A DNA stretch of 41,369 bases, from positions 1 through 41,369 of the forward strand of contig QHWJ01000385.1 of assembly GCA_003222535.1 (NCBI GenBank), read 5' to 3'. The notes beneath the pieces were generated by a model. It worked only from the letters and a program-made list of their open reading frames with translations. It did no database searches and was not told the origin of the DNA. The stretch comes from Acidobacteriota bacterium (GTDB lineage: Bacteria; Acidobacteriota; Vicinamibacteria; Vicinamibacterales; CAVVIG01). This document shows, piece after piece, positions 25,233-33,398 of the stretch. The stretch's first letter is position 1; every line of letters begins with the position of its first letter. The translations under genes and the position numbers were made by a program.

Positions 25233-26399
25233 TTGCCAGCCACCGCCATCCAACTCGAGCACGTCTCCAAGCGCTATCGCGCGGGGCGGTCCCGCACGGT
25301 CGTCGACCTGGTGGCGTCGAGCATCAACCAGATGCGCGGCAAGAGCCTCGAGATTCACAGCGCCGCGCGAGGCAAGGTGGACGCGAACATCTGGGCGCTG
25401 CGCGACGTCGATTTCGAGGTGCCTGAAGGCGCGGGGCTGGGCGTCATCGGCCGCAACGGCGCCGGCAAGACGACGCTGCTGAAGCTGATTTCGCGCGTGA
25501 CATGGCCGACGAGCGGCAAGGTGCGTGTCGCGGGCCGCGTCGTGTCCCTCATCGAGCTGGGCGCGGGCTTTCATCCTGAACTGACCGGACGCGAGAACGT
25601 GTACCTGGGCGGCGGCCTGTTCGGGCTGACGCGCCGCGAGATCGACCGGTCATTCGACGAGATCGTCGAGTTCGCCGGCGTCGAACGTCTGATCGACACG
25701 CCGATGAAGCGCTATTCGTCGGGCCTTTACGCCAGGCTCGGCTTTGCCGTCGCCGTACAGAGCCACCCCGACATCGTGCTGGTGGACGAGGTGCTGGCGG
25801 TCGGCGACGCGGCGTTCCGCCGCCGCGCGCTCGAGAGCCTCCGGCAGCTCATCACCGACGTCAAGACCGTGCTCTTCATCTCGGACGACATGTGGAACGT
25901 TCGACGGTTGTGCGACCAGATTCTGTGGATGGAAGAGGGCCGAGTACGCGCATTCGGCCCGGCGGCCGATACAGCCGAGCGCTACATGGGCGAGGTGAAC
26001 CTGCAGGCGCTGGCCCATCAGGACTCGGTGTTGCAGAGTCATCGGGGCGGCAGCGGCGAGCTCCGCTACGTGACCGTCGACATTGTCAATGTCCAGGGGC
26101 AGCCCGTCAGCCTGATTGCGCCGGGCGACGCCATGATTGTTCGCGCGACCTTCCAGGCCGACCGCGCCGTGCGCCGGCCGGTGTTTCAGGTCGCGATCAT
26201 CGACGTCGACAGCGGCCTCGTCGTGACGAACGCATCGTCGGATCCGGTGACCAGCCCAGGCGAGATCGCCGGCGATGGCGTTCTCGAGTGCCGGTTCGAC
26301 GAACTGCCGCTGCGGGCCCGGCAGTACGTGCTGCGTCTGACCATCACCGACGATCACGACGGTCTCGTGTCGCTCCCGTACCGGTTTTCCTTTTCCTGA
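25233..26399 (+). CDS. wzt: ABC polysaccharide exporter, ATP-binding subunit with C-terminal Wzt-type domain
   Basis: A 388-residue ATPase. Walker A is GRNGAGKTT (73-81), the signature is YSSGLYARL (161-169) and Walker B is DIVLVDEV (180-187), all intact. An N-terminal insertion of about 30 residues between the first strand and Walker A (VVDLVASSINQMRGKSLE) is common in this family. The C-terminal 120 residues (about 268-388) form a beta-rich domain like the Wzt carbohydrate-binding domain, which reads the terminal modification of the glycan. Start TTG 25233 is the only start codon ahead of the conserved N-terminus that I see. The nearest Shine-Dalgarno-like sequence, AAGGA, is part of the repeat block 17 nt upstream, so translation may depend on the repeat. 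Confidence 0.92.
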   Translation: MPATAIQLEHVSKRYRAGRSRTVVDLVASSINQMRGKSLEIHSAARGKVDANIWALRDVDFEVPEGAGLGVIGRNGAGKTTLLKLISRVTWPTSGKVRVAGRVVSLIELGAGFHPELTGRENVYLGGGLFGLTRREIDRSFDEIVEFAGVERLIDTPMKRYSSGLYARLGFAVAVQSHPDIVLVDEVLAVGDAAFRRRALESLRQLITDVKTVLFISDDMWNVRRLCDQILWMEEGRVRAFGPAADTAERYMGEVNLQALAHQDSVLQSHRGGSGELRYVTVDIVNVQGQPVSLIAPGDAMIVRATFQADRAVRRPVFQVAIIDVDSGLVVTNASSDPVTSPGEIAGDGVLECRFDELPLRARQYVLRLTITDDHDGLVSLPYRFSFS

Positions 26400-26401
26400 A
26401 C

Positions 26402-27871
26402 GTGCCCGTCCCGAATCCCCACACCGTCCTCGTGTCGATCCCCCACGGGGGCTCCGCCGGCAACGTGCTGCGCACGGGTCTGGTGCGGCGTCTGCTCGAG
26501 GCGACCTCCGATGTGCGCATCGTGCTGCTGTCTCCGCTCGTGAAGGACCCGGCCTTCTCCGCGGAGTTCGCGCATCGACGCGTCGTCTTCGAGGACTTGC
26601 CGGCGCATCGACCCCAGGGGCTCGAAGCGCGGCTGCTGGCGATCGTGCAGGCGGGCTACCTCGCGTCAGCAGTGACCGAATCGGTGCGCATCCGTCGCAG
26701 CGAGGCCATCGCGAAGGGAACGATTCGGTGGATGCGCACCAAGCGGACGCTCGCCCGCGCGTTCGCGCCGTCGATGGTGGAGCCCGCCACGAGGTGGAGC
26801 GTTTCCGATCGGCTCGTGTCGCATCCGGTCGCGGAGGCGCTGTTCGATCGGTATCGTCCGGTTCTGTACGTGGCTTCCAGCCCGGGGCTCATCTTCTCGG
26901 AACTGCCGCTGCTGCGCACGGCGGCGCGCCGCCGCGTACGGTCGATGGCGGTGGACCCCAGCTGGGACAACTTCACGAACAAGCTGTTGCCGGTACGGCG
27001 CGTCAGCCGGCTCGTGGTCTGGAACGACCTGATGCGCGATCAGGCGATCCATCTGCACGGCTACCGTCCCGACGAGATTCGCGTTGCCGGCGTGCCGCAG
27101 TTCGACGGCTATTTCCGCCGCCTGCCTGGCGGACAGCCCGGCCTGAGCCGCGACGCGTTTTTCCGGAAGATCGGCGCCGATCCGTCGCGGCGGCTCGTCA
27201 CGGTGACGACGACGCCTCGAGAGCTCTACCCGCATCACGACCACGTCCTGCGTGTGCTGATGGCGGCGGTCGAGGCCGGACGCTTCCCGCACCCCACGCA
27301 GGTGCTGGTGCGGCTGCACCCCCGCGACGACATCGACGCCTACCGCGGGCTTGCCGGCGTGCCGCACCTGCTGATCGAGAAGCCATTCCGTCAGACCGTG
27401 ACGGCGGGCGACGGCCTGGCCATCGACATCATGCCCGAGCATCAGCAGCATCTAGCCGACACCATGCGGCACAGCGACGTCGTCGTCAACGTTGCGTCGA
27501 CGATTGCCATCGAGGCGAGCATCTTCGATACGCCGGTCGTCAACGTGTCCTTCGATGGCGAGACGCCGTTGGAGCTTTCGCGATCGGCCCGGCGGTACTA
27601 CCGCTTCACCCACTACGTCAACATTACGCGCCACCACGCCGTGCGTGTGGCCGAGCAGCCCGAGCAACTCGTGGAGTGGGTGGGGCGCTACCTGCAGGAT
27701 CCTGCGCTCGACCGGGACGGTCGACGCGCGGTCGTCGATGAGCAGTGCCAGTTTCTCGACGGCCGTTCGGCCGAGCGGGTGGCCGCGTATGTGGCGGGGG
27801 AGCTCGCCGACGCGGCCGGAATTTCCGTGACGTCACCATCATGTGCGGCATCGCTGGTTTCGTCTCGCTGA
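26402..27871 (+). CDS. GT-B-fold transferase, CDP-glycerol glycerophosphotransferase-like
   Basis: A 489-residue soluble protein starting at GTG 26402, two bases after the wzt stop. The N-terminal half has SIPHGGSAGNVLRTGLVRR and a middle segment SMAVDPSWDNFTNK. The C-terminal half has VLVRLHPRDDIDAY and HSDVVVNVASTIAIEASIFD, where the small/Ser-Thr run and following Glu resemble the nucleotide-binding site of glycerophosphotransferases and UDP-GlcNAc 2-epimerase-fold enzymes. It may attach a sugar or a glycerol-phosphate-like group, perhaps the capping group read by the exporter; this is inference. The last 31 bp overlap the start of the AsnB-type gene, and the final residues (SPSCAASLVSSR) are encoded by that overlap. 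Confidence 0.7.
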   Translation: MPVPNPHTVLVSIPHGGSAGNVLRTGLVRRLLEATSDVRIVLLSPLVKDPAFSAEFAHRRVVFEDLPAHRPQGLEARLLAIVQAGYLASAVTESVRIRRSEAIAKGTIRWMRTKRTLARAFAPSMVEPATRWSVSDRLVSHPVAEALFDRYRPVLYVASSPGLIFSELPLLRTAARRRVRSMAVDPSWDNFTNKLLPVRRVSRLVVWNDLMRDQAIHLHGYRPDEIRVAGVPQFDGYFRRLPGGQPGLSRDAFFRKIGADPSRRLVTVTTTPRELYPHHDHVLRVLMAAVEAGRFPHPTQVLVRLHPRDDIDAYRGLAGVPHLLIEKPFRQTVTAGDGLAIDIMPEHQQHLADTMRHSDVVVNVASTIAIEASIFDTPVVNVSFDGETPLELSRSARRYYRFTHYVNITRHHAVRVAEQPEQLVEWVGRYLQDPALDRDGRRAVVDEQCQFLDGRSAERVAAYVAGELADAAGISVTSPSCAASLVSSR

Positions 27872-29724
27872 CCGGTCGGCCGGCGGATCCCCAGCGGCTG
27901 GTCCGCATGGTGGAGACGCTCAAGCACCGAGGTCCTGACGATCAGGGGTACTTCACGCAGGGACCGGCGGCGATTGGCGCGGCGCGGTTGAGCATCATCG
28001 ACGTGGCGGGCGGTCATCAGCCCCTGTCAATCGACGCCGGCGCGATCACCGTGGCGCAGAACGGCGAGATCTACAACTACGTGGAATTACGCGAGGAGCT
28101 CGCGCGAGCCGGGACGCGCACCACGACCGCGTGCGACACCGAGGTGATTGCGCACCTGTACGCCGCCGAGGGCGTGGCCGGATTCCGCCGCCTGCGCGGC
28201 ATGTTTGCCGTCGCCATCTGGGATGCGTCGCGGCAGCGGCTCGTGCTGGCGCGCGATCGCGTGGGCAAGAAGCCGCTCTATTACATCGAGCATCGCGGCG
28301 AGTGGCTCTTCGGATCCGAGACCAAGGCGATCCTGTCGGCCCTGGACGAGGTGCCGCCGGTGAACCCGGCCGCGCTCCTGAGCTTCTTCACGTTCGGCTA
28401 CGTGGCCGGCGGCGACGCGATCTTCCAGGGGATGCACCGGCTCGAGCCCGGCACGGCGCTCGTCATCGACACGCGATCGGGCGCATCGACGGTCGAGCGC
28501 GTCTGGAGCTGGCCGGACGGCAGCGTGAAAGACACGCGTACCGAAGCCGACGTGATCGAGGAGCTTCGCGCGGAGCTGACCGAAGCGGTGCGCATCCGCT
28601 TGCGGTCGGACGTGCCCCTCGGCGCGTTCCTCAGCGGCGGGATGGACTCTGCCGCGGTGCTCGCGCTCATGACGAATCAGTCCTCGCGGCCCGTGCAGAC
28701 GTTCACGATCGGGTTCGGCGATCCGCTCTACGACGAGCTCGATGAAGCGCGCAGTACCGCAGCCGCGTTCGGCGCCGATCATCACGAGCAGATCGTGACC
28801 CCCGATGCCGTCCGCGTGGCCGACGCGTTGGCCGTGCATTACGACGAACCATTCGCCGACGCCTCGGCCATTCCGACCTACTACGTGGCGGAGCTCGCGC
28901 GGCGTCACGTCACGGTGTGTCTGACCGGCGACGGCGGCGACGAGCTCTTTGCCGGCTACGCGCCCTATGCCGATGCGCTCGCGCGTGTGGGCGCGCCCGT
29001 CATCGCCGTGCTGCGCTCCGTGATCGGCGCGGGTGCGCGTCTGGTTCCGGTCCACGCGCGCGGCAAGGGCCGGCTCAGCACGATCGGTCTGGGCCCGGTG
29101 GGCTGGTTCGTGTGGCGGCGCACGGTGTTTCCCGATTATCTCCTCGACGCGATCGCGGAGCCGGATGTGATCTCGGCCGCGACGCTCCCCGAGCGCGAGG
29201 CGGCGAATCAGATTCGTGCGGCCTCCGGTCCGCTGCTGTCGCGCCTGCAGCGCTGGGACCAGCGTCACTACCTGCCCGACGACATCCTCGTGAAGGTCGA
29301 CCGCGCGACGATGGCGCATTCGCTCGAAGCGAGATGCCCGTTGCTCGACCATCGGGTGATTGAGCTCGCTGCGGCGCAGCCCGCGAGCCGCCACGGCGAC
29401 GCGCAGGCCACGAAGCGCCTGTTCAAGAAGGCGATCGCGCCCTGGGTGCCGGCCGACGTGCTGACGCGGCCCAAGCGCGGGTTCGGCGTGCCGCTGCGTC
29501 GCTGGTTCCAGGAAGGCCTGATCGGCTGGGCGCGCGACATTCTGATCGACCCGCGCACACGGCAGCGCGGCTGGACGAAGTCGAACGAAGTCGCACGTCT
29601 GCTGCAGCAGCACGAGCAGGGCAGCCGCGATCACGCCAAGCGCATCTGGGCGCTGGTCTGCCTCGAGCTGTGGGCGCGCCAGCACGTGGACCGGTCGCAG
29701 TCCGGCGCGCGCGCATGCGCGTGA
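27841..29724 (+). CDS. asnB: Asparagine synthase (glutamine-hydrolysing)-type amidotransferase
   Basis: A 627-residue enzyme of the AsnB family. The N-terminal glutaminase domain starts MCGIAGF with the nucleophile Cys2 and contains LKHRGPDDQG and VAQNGEIYNY. The synthetase domain has the ATP-binding LSGGMDSAAV (SGGMDS at 265-270) and GDGGDELFAGY. AsnB makes asparagine from aspartate, ATP and glutamine. Within polysaccharide loci, members of this family often amidate a carboxyl group of a sugar or an attached amino acid. I cannot choose between the two from sequence; the location favours the second. ATG 27841 lies inside the 3' end of the preceding gene, and the stop overlaps the next start by ten bases. 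Confidence 0.92.
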   Translation: MCGIAGFVSLTGRPADPQRLVRMVETLKHRGPDDQGYFTQGPAAIGAARLSIIDVAGGHQPLSIDAGAITVAQNGEIYNYVELREELARAGTRTTTACDTEVIAHLYAAEGVAGFRRLRGMFAVAIWDASRQRLVLARDRVGKKPLYYIEHRGEWLFGSETKAILSALDEVPPVNPAALLSFFTFGYVAGGDAIFQGMHRLEPGTALVIDTRSGASTVERVWSWPDGSVKDTRTEADVIEELRAELTEAVRIRLRSDVPLGAFLSGGMDSAAVLALMTNQSSRPVQTFTIGFGDPLYDELDEARSTAAAFGADHHEQIVTPDAVRVADALAVHYDEPFADASAIPTYYVAELARRHVTVCLTGDGGDELFAGYAPYADALARVGAPVIAVLRSVIGAGARLVPVHARGKGRLSTIGLGPVGWFVWRRTVFPDYLLDAIAEPDVISAATLPEREAANQIRAASGPLLSRLQRWDQRHYLPDDILVKVDRATMAHSLEARCPLLDHRVIELAAAQPASRHGDAQATKRLFKKAIAPWVPADVLTRPKRGFGVPLRRWFQEGLIGWARDILIDPRTRQRGWTKSNEVARLLQQHEQGSRDHAKRIWALVCLELWARQHVDRSQSGARACA

Positions 29725-30887
29725 CCATGCTCGTGCGCTGCCTCGCGATGATGCGTGGCGGCGGCGAGACGCGGCATCTGGCGTGGATGCGCGAACTGGA
29801 CGCGCTGGGCGTCGAGGTGGACGTGATCGCCGGGCGGCCGCTGATGTTGGGCGGCGCGCGGCACCCTGTGGAGGGCGTGAAGGCCGCGGTGATCCGATCG
29901 CCGTACATTCGGGATGCTGTCTACCAATGGCAGCACACGCGAGGATTCGGCCGCATCACGATGACCGCCTTGCATCTCGATGAAGAGTGGTTCTGCCGCG
30001 CCGCGTGGCGGCGGATCGCCGCCCGTCCCGTCGCTCCCGACATCGTGCATGCACACGCGCTGTACCAGGCAGCCCGGCTTCGACACGACAACATTCCGGT
30101 GCTGATCAACTTTCCAGGCGCGCCGCATGCGCGATACGAGGCGGATATTCGGCAGGCCGATGCGCTCGTGGCAGATGGGTGGGCGGCTGTGAACCTGCCG
30201 TCGATGGTCGGCCGTCCGGTGCATGCCATTCCCAAGGGCGTCGATGCCGAGCGCTTTCGGCCCGATGGCCCGGACATGCGCGCGACGTTCGGACTTGCCG
30301 GCCGTCGCCTCGTGCTGTCGGTCGGGCGATTCGTGCCGATCAAGAACATGGCGTTGCTCCTCGACGCGCTGGCGCGGATGCGGCAGGTGGATCCGGCGGT
30401 GCATCTGCTGCTCGTCGGCGAAGGACCGGAGCAGCGTGCGCTCGAACGGCAGGCGGCGCGCCTGGGCGTGGACAGCGCGGTGTCCTTTGCCGGGTACGTC
30501 CCGCAGGATCAGATGGCGCCCTACTACCGCGCTGCGGACGTCTTCGCGCTCGCCTCGGAGTTCGACAACTCGCCGAACGTCGTGCTCGAAGCCATGGCTT
30601 GCGGCGTTCCGGTCGTCGCCAGCGACGTTGGCGGCGTCGCGGAGTACGTGCGGACCGACCGCGGCGGATCGCTCGTGCCTCGCGGCGATGCGCCGGCGAT
30701 GGCGCGCGCACTCGGCCAGTGGCTGGGCGACGCCGACCGCCGGCGCGCGGCGTCGGCGTTCAACCGGCAGCTCGTGCTGGAGCGGTTCTCGTGGCGCGCG
30801 AGCGCCGAGCGGCTGCTCGAGGTGTACCGCGAAGTGCTGGACCGCCGCCGAACGGCGATGAGTGTCCCGAGTGCGAAAGCCCTTTAA
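29715..30887 (+). CDS. GT4-family glycosyltransferase
   Basis: A 390-residue GT-B enzyme. ATG 29715 begins MRVTMLVRCLAMMRGGGETRH, with the GT4 glycine loop. The donor domain has SVGRFVPIKNM and VGEGPEQRALE, and the retaining-enzyme motif as FDNSPNVVLEAMACG, where the first acidic residue of EX7E is Asp. It overlaps the AsnB-type gene by ten bases. It would add one sugar to the growing glycan in the cytosol. After its TAA (30885-30887) the same frame continues directly into the deacetylase-like coding sequence, whose own start region is damaged. Confidence 0.9.
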   Translation: MRVTMLVRCLAMMRGGGETRHLAWMRELDALGVEVDVIAGRPLMLGGARHPVEGVKAAVIRSPYIRDAVYQWQHTRGFGRITMTALHLDEEWFCRAAWRRIAARPVAPDIVHAHALYQAARLRHDNIPVLINFPGAPHARYEADIRQADALVADGWAAVNLPSMVGRPVHAIPKGVDAERFRPDGPDMRATFGLAGRRLVLSVGRFVPIKNMALLLDALARMRQVDPAVHLLLVGEGPEQRALERQAARLGVDSAVSFAGYVPQDQMAPYYRAADVFALASEFDNSPNVVLEAMACGVPVVASDVGGVAEYVRTDRGGSLVPRGDAPAMARALGQWLGDADRRRAASAFNRQLVLERFSWRASAERLLEVYREVLDRRRTAMSVPSAKAL

Positions 30888-31670
30888 ACAAGGTTCACCG
30901 CGCCGGAGGCGCTCGAGCGCGTGTATCACGACGTGTGGGACCGCGTGCCGGTATGCCTCGCGACCGTGCCGCACGCGATCGGCTACGAGCGAGCCGGTAT
31001 TCCGCGCGAGCACTGGCACTCGGGCGAGGCGTTCCCGCTCGAGCAGAATCGCACGCTGGTCCCGTTCCTGAAAGACGCCATTGGCCGCCGCCGCGTCACC
31101 GTCGCGCTGCACGGCTACACGCACCAGGACTACGCCGATGGCTTCGAATTTCAGGCGGCGCCCGATCCCGAGCGTCGTCTGCAGAACGGGCTGCGCGAGC
31201 TGCGCGGCACGCTGGGCGTGCCGATCTCGGTGTTCGTGCCGCCGCACAACGCGCTCTCGAAGCGCGGCCTCCAGGCGGTGAGCGCTGCGAGGCTCAACCT
31301 GCTCGGTTCGTTCCTGTCGTTTCGGCCGTCGATGCGCGCGTGGGACCCGGCGACGCCGGCCAATTGGTGGCACGTACGCCGATATCGCGCCTCGACGGGC
31401 CGGACGAAAACGGATCGATTCGTCTACCCCTACGTGCTGCGCTACCGCCGGCACGCCGAGTTCGGCTGCCACAGCCTTGTGCCCGGCACGACGATGGAGG
31501 AGCTCACCTCGGGCTTCGACGAAGCGCGGCAAGCGGGCGGGGACTTCTGTCTGGCCACGCACTACTGGGAAGTCGACGACTCGATGAAACGCGTGATGGT
31601 CAGCGTTCTGGACTACGCGGCGCGCCATTCGGACGTGCGGTTCGTCCCGGCGGAGGAGCTGTTCGCGTGA
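30888..31670 (+). pseudogene. Polysaccharide-deacetylase-like (DUF2334 type) gene lacking its N-terminal catalytic motif
   Basis: From 30888 the frame reads RFTAPEALERVYHDVWDRV and continues with good similarity to small deacetylase-like proteins. It has HGYTHQ (His64 and His68, counted from GTG 30921), a zinc-binding HxxxH pattern, and VPPHNALS. Relatives begin with a short strand and an Arg-Asp-Asp motif that provides the catalytic and metal-binding Asp; here that stretch is absent, and the in-frame codon just upstream is the TAA of the previous gene. The bases 30871-30893 are AT-rich for this locus and look like a deletion junction. Translation could restart at GTG 30921, which has GGAGG 11 nt upstream, giving 249 residues without the Asp motif. 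Either the gene is inactive or the sequence is wrong here. Confidence 0.65.
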
Positions 31671-32383
31671 GCGCCGACTCGCCGTGGGCGGAGCGCGCGG
31701 CGTCGCTTTACGACCATGCGTACGCGAAACGGTATCGCGCCCACGACGAACAGTTCCAGGCGAGCGCGCCCTGCCGCGAGTTTGCGGATTGGCTGGGCCG
31801 CGTCTGCGCCATGTTCCCCCCACCCATCGACGTGCTGGATCTGGGATGTGGAACCGGCCGGTATTTCTGGGCCTTGACCGGTGTCAGAAGCCTCGTCGGC
31901 CTCGATGCGTCGGCCGCCATGCTCGAGGAAGCACGGCGTCCGTACAACGCCGATCGGATTGGCGCGCCTTCGGTGTCGCTCGTCCAGGGCGATCTGCTCA
32001 CCCACCGGTTCGAGGCCGCGCGATTCGATCTCGTGTATTCGGTCGGTGTTCTGGCCGAGCACGTCCCGTTCGACGAACCACTCGTCGCGCGCCTCGTCCA
32101 GTGGCTGAAACCTGGCGGGCGCTTCGCGTTCACGGCCGTGCATCCGGCGTCACCGTCCATACCGCGGACGCTCGGTCGCCGGATCGGCGAAGGGATCGTC
32201 CCGGCGATGCGCGGTAGGGTCCGGCGGGGGTTGCGCCGCCGGCTGCTCGCCGGTGGCCTCTATGCCGACGAGGAGCGCGTGCGCGAGCTGCTTCGACCGC
32301 GGTTCGCGGTCGAGTCGCTCGAGCGCATCGAATCCGAAGCGCACCTGCATTGCCTGTGCGTGGCCCGAAAGGTGAGCGGGTGA
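31667..32383 (+). CDS. SAM-dependent methyltransferase
   Basis: A 238-residue class I methyltransferase. Motif I is VLDLGCGTGRY (56-66), followed by LVGLDASAAMLEEA with the ribose-binding acidic residue, LVQGDLL, and FDLVYSVGVLAEHVP. GTG 31667 overlaps the stop of the deacetylase-like gene and is preceded by GGAGGA at a good distance. The C-terminal half (about 155-238) is rich in arginine and shows no clear fold signature. It could methylate a sugar hydroxyl or an amino group in the glycan, possibly as the chain-ending signal recognised by a Wzt C-terminal domain; that link is inference. The stop overlaps the next start. Confidence 0.88.
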   Translation: MSADSPWAERAASLYDHAYAKRYRAHDEQFQASAPCREFADWLGRVCAMFPPPIDVLDLGCGTGRYFWALTGVRSLVGLDASAAMLEEARRPYNADRIGAPSVSLVQGDLLTHRFEAARFDLVYSVGVLAEHVPFDEPLVARLVQWLKPGGRFAFTAVHPASPSIPRTLGRRIGEGIVPAMRGRVRRGLRRRLLAGGLYADEERVRELLRPRFAVESLERIESEAHLHCLCVARKVSG

Positions 32384-33378
32384 GCGCGTCGTCGCGGGCG
32401 CTGGTGATTGGCGGCCTCGGGTTCATCGGGGTCAACCTGACGGAGCGTCTGGTCGCCGAGGGGCGCAGCGTGACGGTGGTGACGTCGTCGCGCGCCCGGC
32501 ACGCCGATCGCGCCGCCGCATTCGAGGCTCGCGGCGTGCGCATCATCGAAGGCGACCTCCGCGACGGTGGGGCGATGGCGACCGCGGTCGCCGGACAGCA
32601 GGTGGTGTTCAATCTGGCCGGTGAATCCGGGGCGGTCCGCAGCATGGAAGACCCGTGGACCGACCTCGACGTGAATTGTCGCGGCAGTCTCGTGCTGCTC
32701 GAAGCGCTGCGCGCCGGCAACCGCGAGGCCAAGCTGGTGTTCGTCGGTTCGCGTCTGCAGTACGGACGACAGGCAATCCAGCCCGTCGGCGAGGAGCAGG
32801 CTCCCGATCCGCTGTGCGTGCACGCGATTCACAAGCTCACCGTCGAGAAATACCTGCGGCTGTACGGCTCGCTGTTCGGGCTGCGTTACACCATCGCGCG
32901 CGCCACGAACCCGTACGGCCCCGGCCAGCCGGAGGGTCGCACGGCGTACGGCGTGGTGAACCGCCTGATTCAGCTCGCGCTCGCCGGCGGGACGTTGCCG
33001 ATCTATGGCGATGGGACCCAGCGGCGCGACTACATCCACGTGGACGATCTCGTGTCGGCGCTCGCGGGCCTGGCCACGTCGTCGTCGAGCGACGGCCGCG
33101 CCTTCAACGTCGGATCCGGCGAGGGCACGCGGATGATCGACATGGCGAACGCCATCATCCAACTGGCCGGCGGCGGGCGCGTGGAGCACGTGCCGTGGCC
33201 GGCGCTGGCCGGCCAGATCGAGACGGGCGACTTCGTCGCGGATATCGGCCGCATCCAGCGCGAGCTCGGATGGACGCCGCGCGTGACGCTCGCCGACGGT
33301 CTCGAACGGACGATCTCCCACTACAAGTCTCAACTCTCAAGTCTCAAGGCTCACCGGACTATGAGAGTTGAAAGTTGA
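32380..33378 (+). CDS. NAD-dependent epimerase/dehydratase with His in place of catalytic Tyr
   Basis: A 332-residue extended SDR. The cofactor loop GGLGFIG is at residues 11-17, and RATNPYGPGQPEGR and GDGTQRRDYIHVDDL are typical. The usual YxxxK reads HAIHK, with His148 where Tyr is expected and Lys152 kept; this needs checking across relatives before calling it inactive. GTG 32380 overlaps the methyltransferase stop; an upstream in-frame start at 32350 lies within that gene. The last 16 or so residues (SQLSSLKAH...VES) are encoded by a heptamer-repeat array and are unlikely to be part of the fold. Probable role: interconversion of a nucleotide sugar. Confidence 0.85.
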   Translation: MSASSRALVIGGLGFIGVNLTERLVAEGRSVTVVTSSRARHADRAAAFEARGVRIIEGDLRDGGAMATAVAGQQVVFNLAGESGAVRSMEDPWTDLDVNCRGSLVLLEALRAGNREAKLVFVGSRLQYGRQAIQPVGEEQAPDPLCVHAIHKLTVEKYLRLYGSLFGLRYTIARATNPYGPGQPEGRTAYGVVNRLIQLALAGGTLPIYGDGTQRRDYIHVDDLVSALAGLATSSSSDGRAFNVGSGEGTRMIDMANAIIQLAGGGRVEHVPWPALAGQIETGDFVADIGRIQRELGWTPRVTLADGLERTISHYKSQLSSLKAHRTMRVES

Positions 33379-33398
33379 GCGTTGAGAGTTGAGAGGTT
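33325..33398. repeat. Inverted heptamer array (AASTCTC / GAGAGTT) across a gene junction
   Basis: The left arm has four 7-bp units, AAGTCTC, AACTCTC, AAGTCTC, AAGGCTC (33325-33352). The right arm has GAGAGTT, GAAAGTT, GAGCGTT, GAGAGTT and an 8-bp GAGAGGTT (33363-33398). GAGAGTT is the exact reverse complement of AACTCTC, so the two arms can pair. The array supplies the C-terminal codons and stop of the epimerase and the start region of the next glycosyltransferase. The layout is the same as in the larger block at 24.9 kb but with a different 7-bp word. Confidence 0.85.

Noticed and set aside
25892-26401. N-terminal extension of the GT-B transferase into wzt
   Set aside because: The residues are Arg/Gly-rich out-of-frame wzt sequence; GTG 26402 directly precedes the conserved N-terminus.
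29631-31823. 730-codon open frame on the minus strand
   Set aside because: It covers a GT4 gene with clear motifs on the plus strand; its own sequence is Arg/His-rich and shows no domain.
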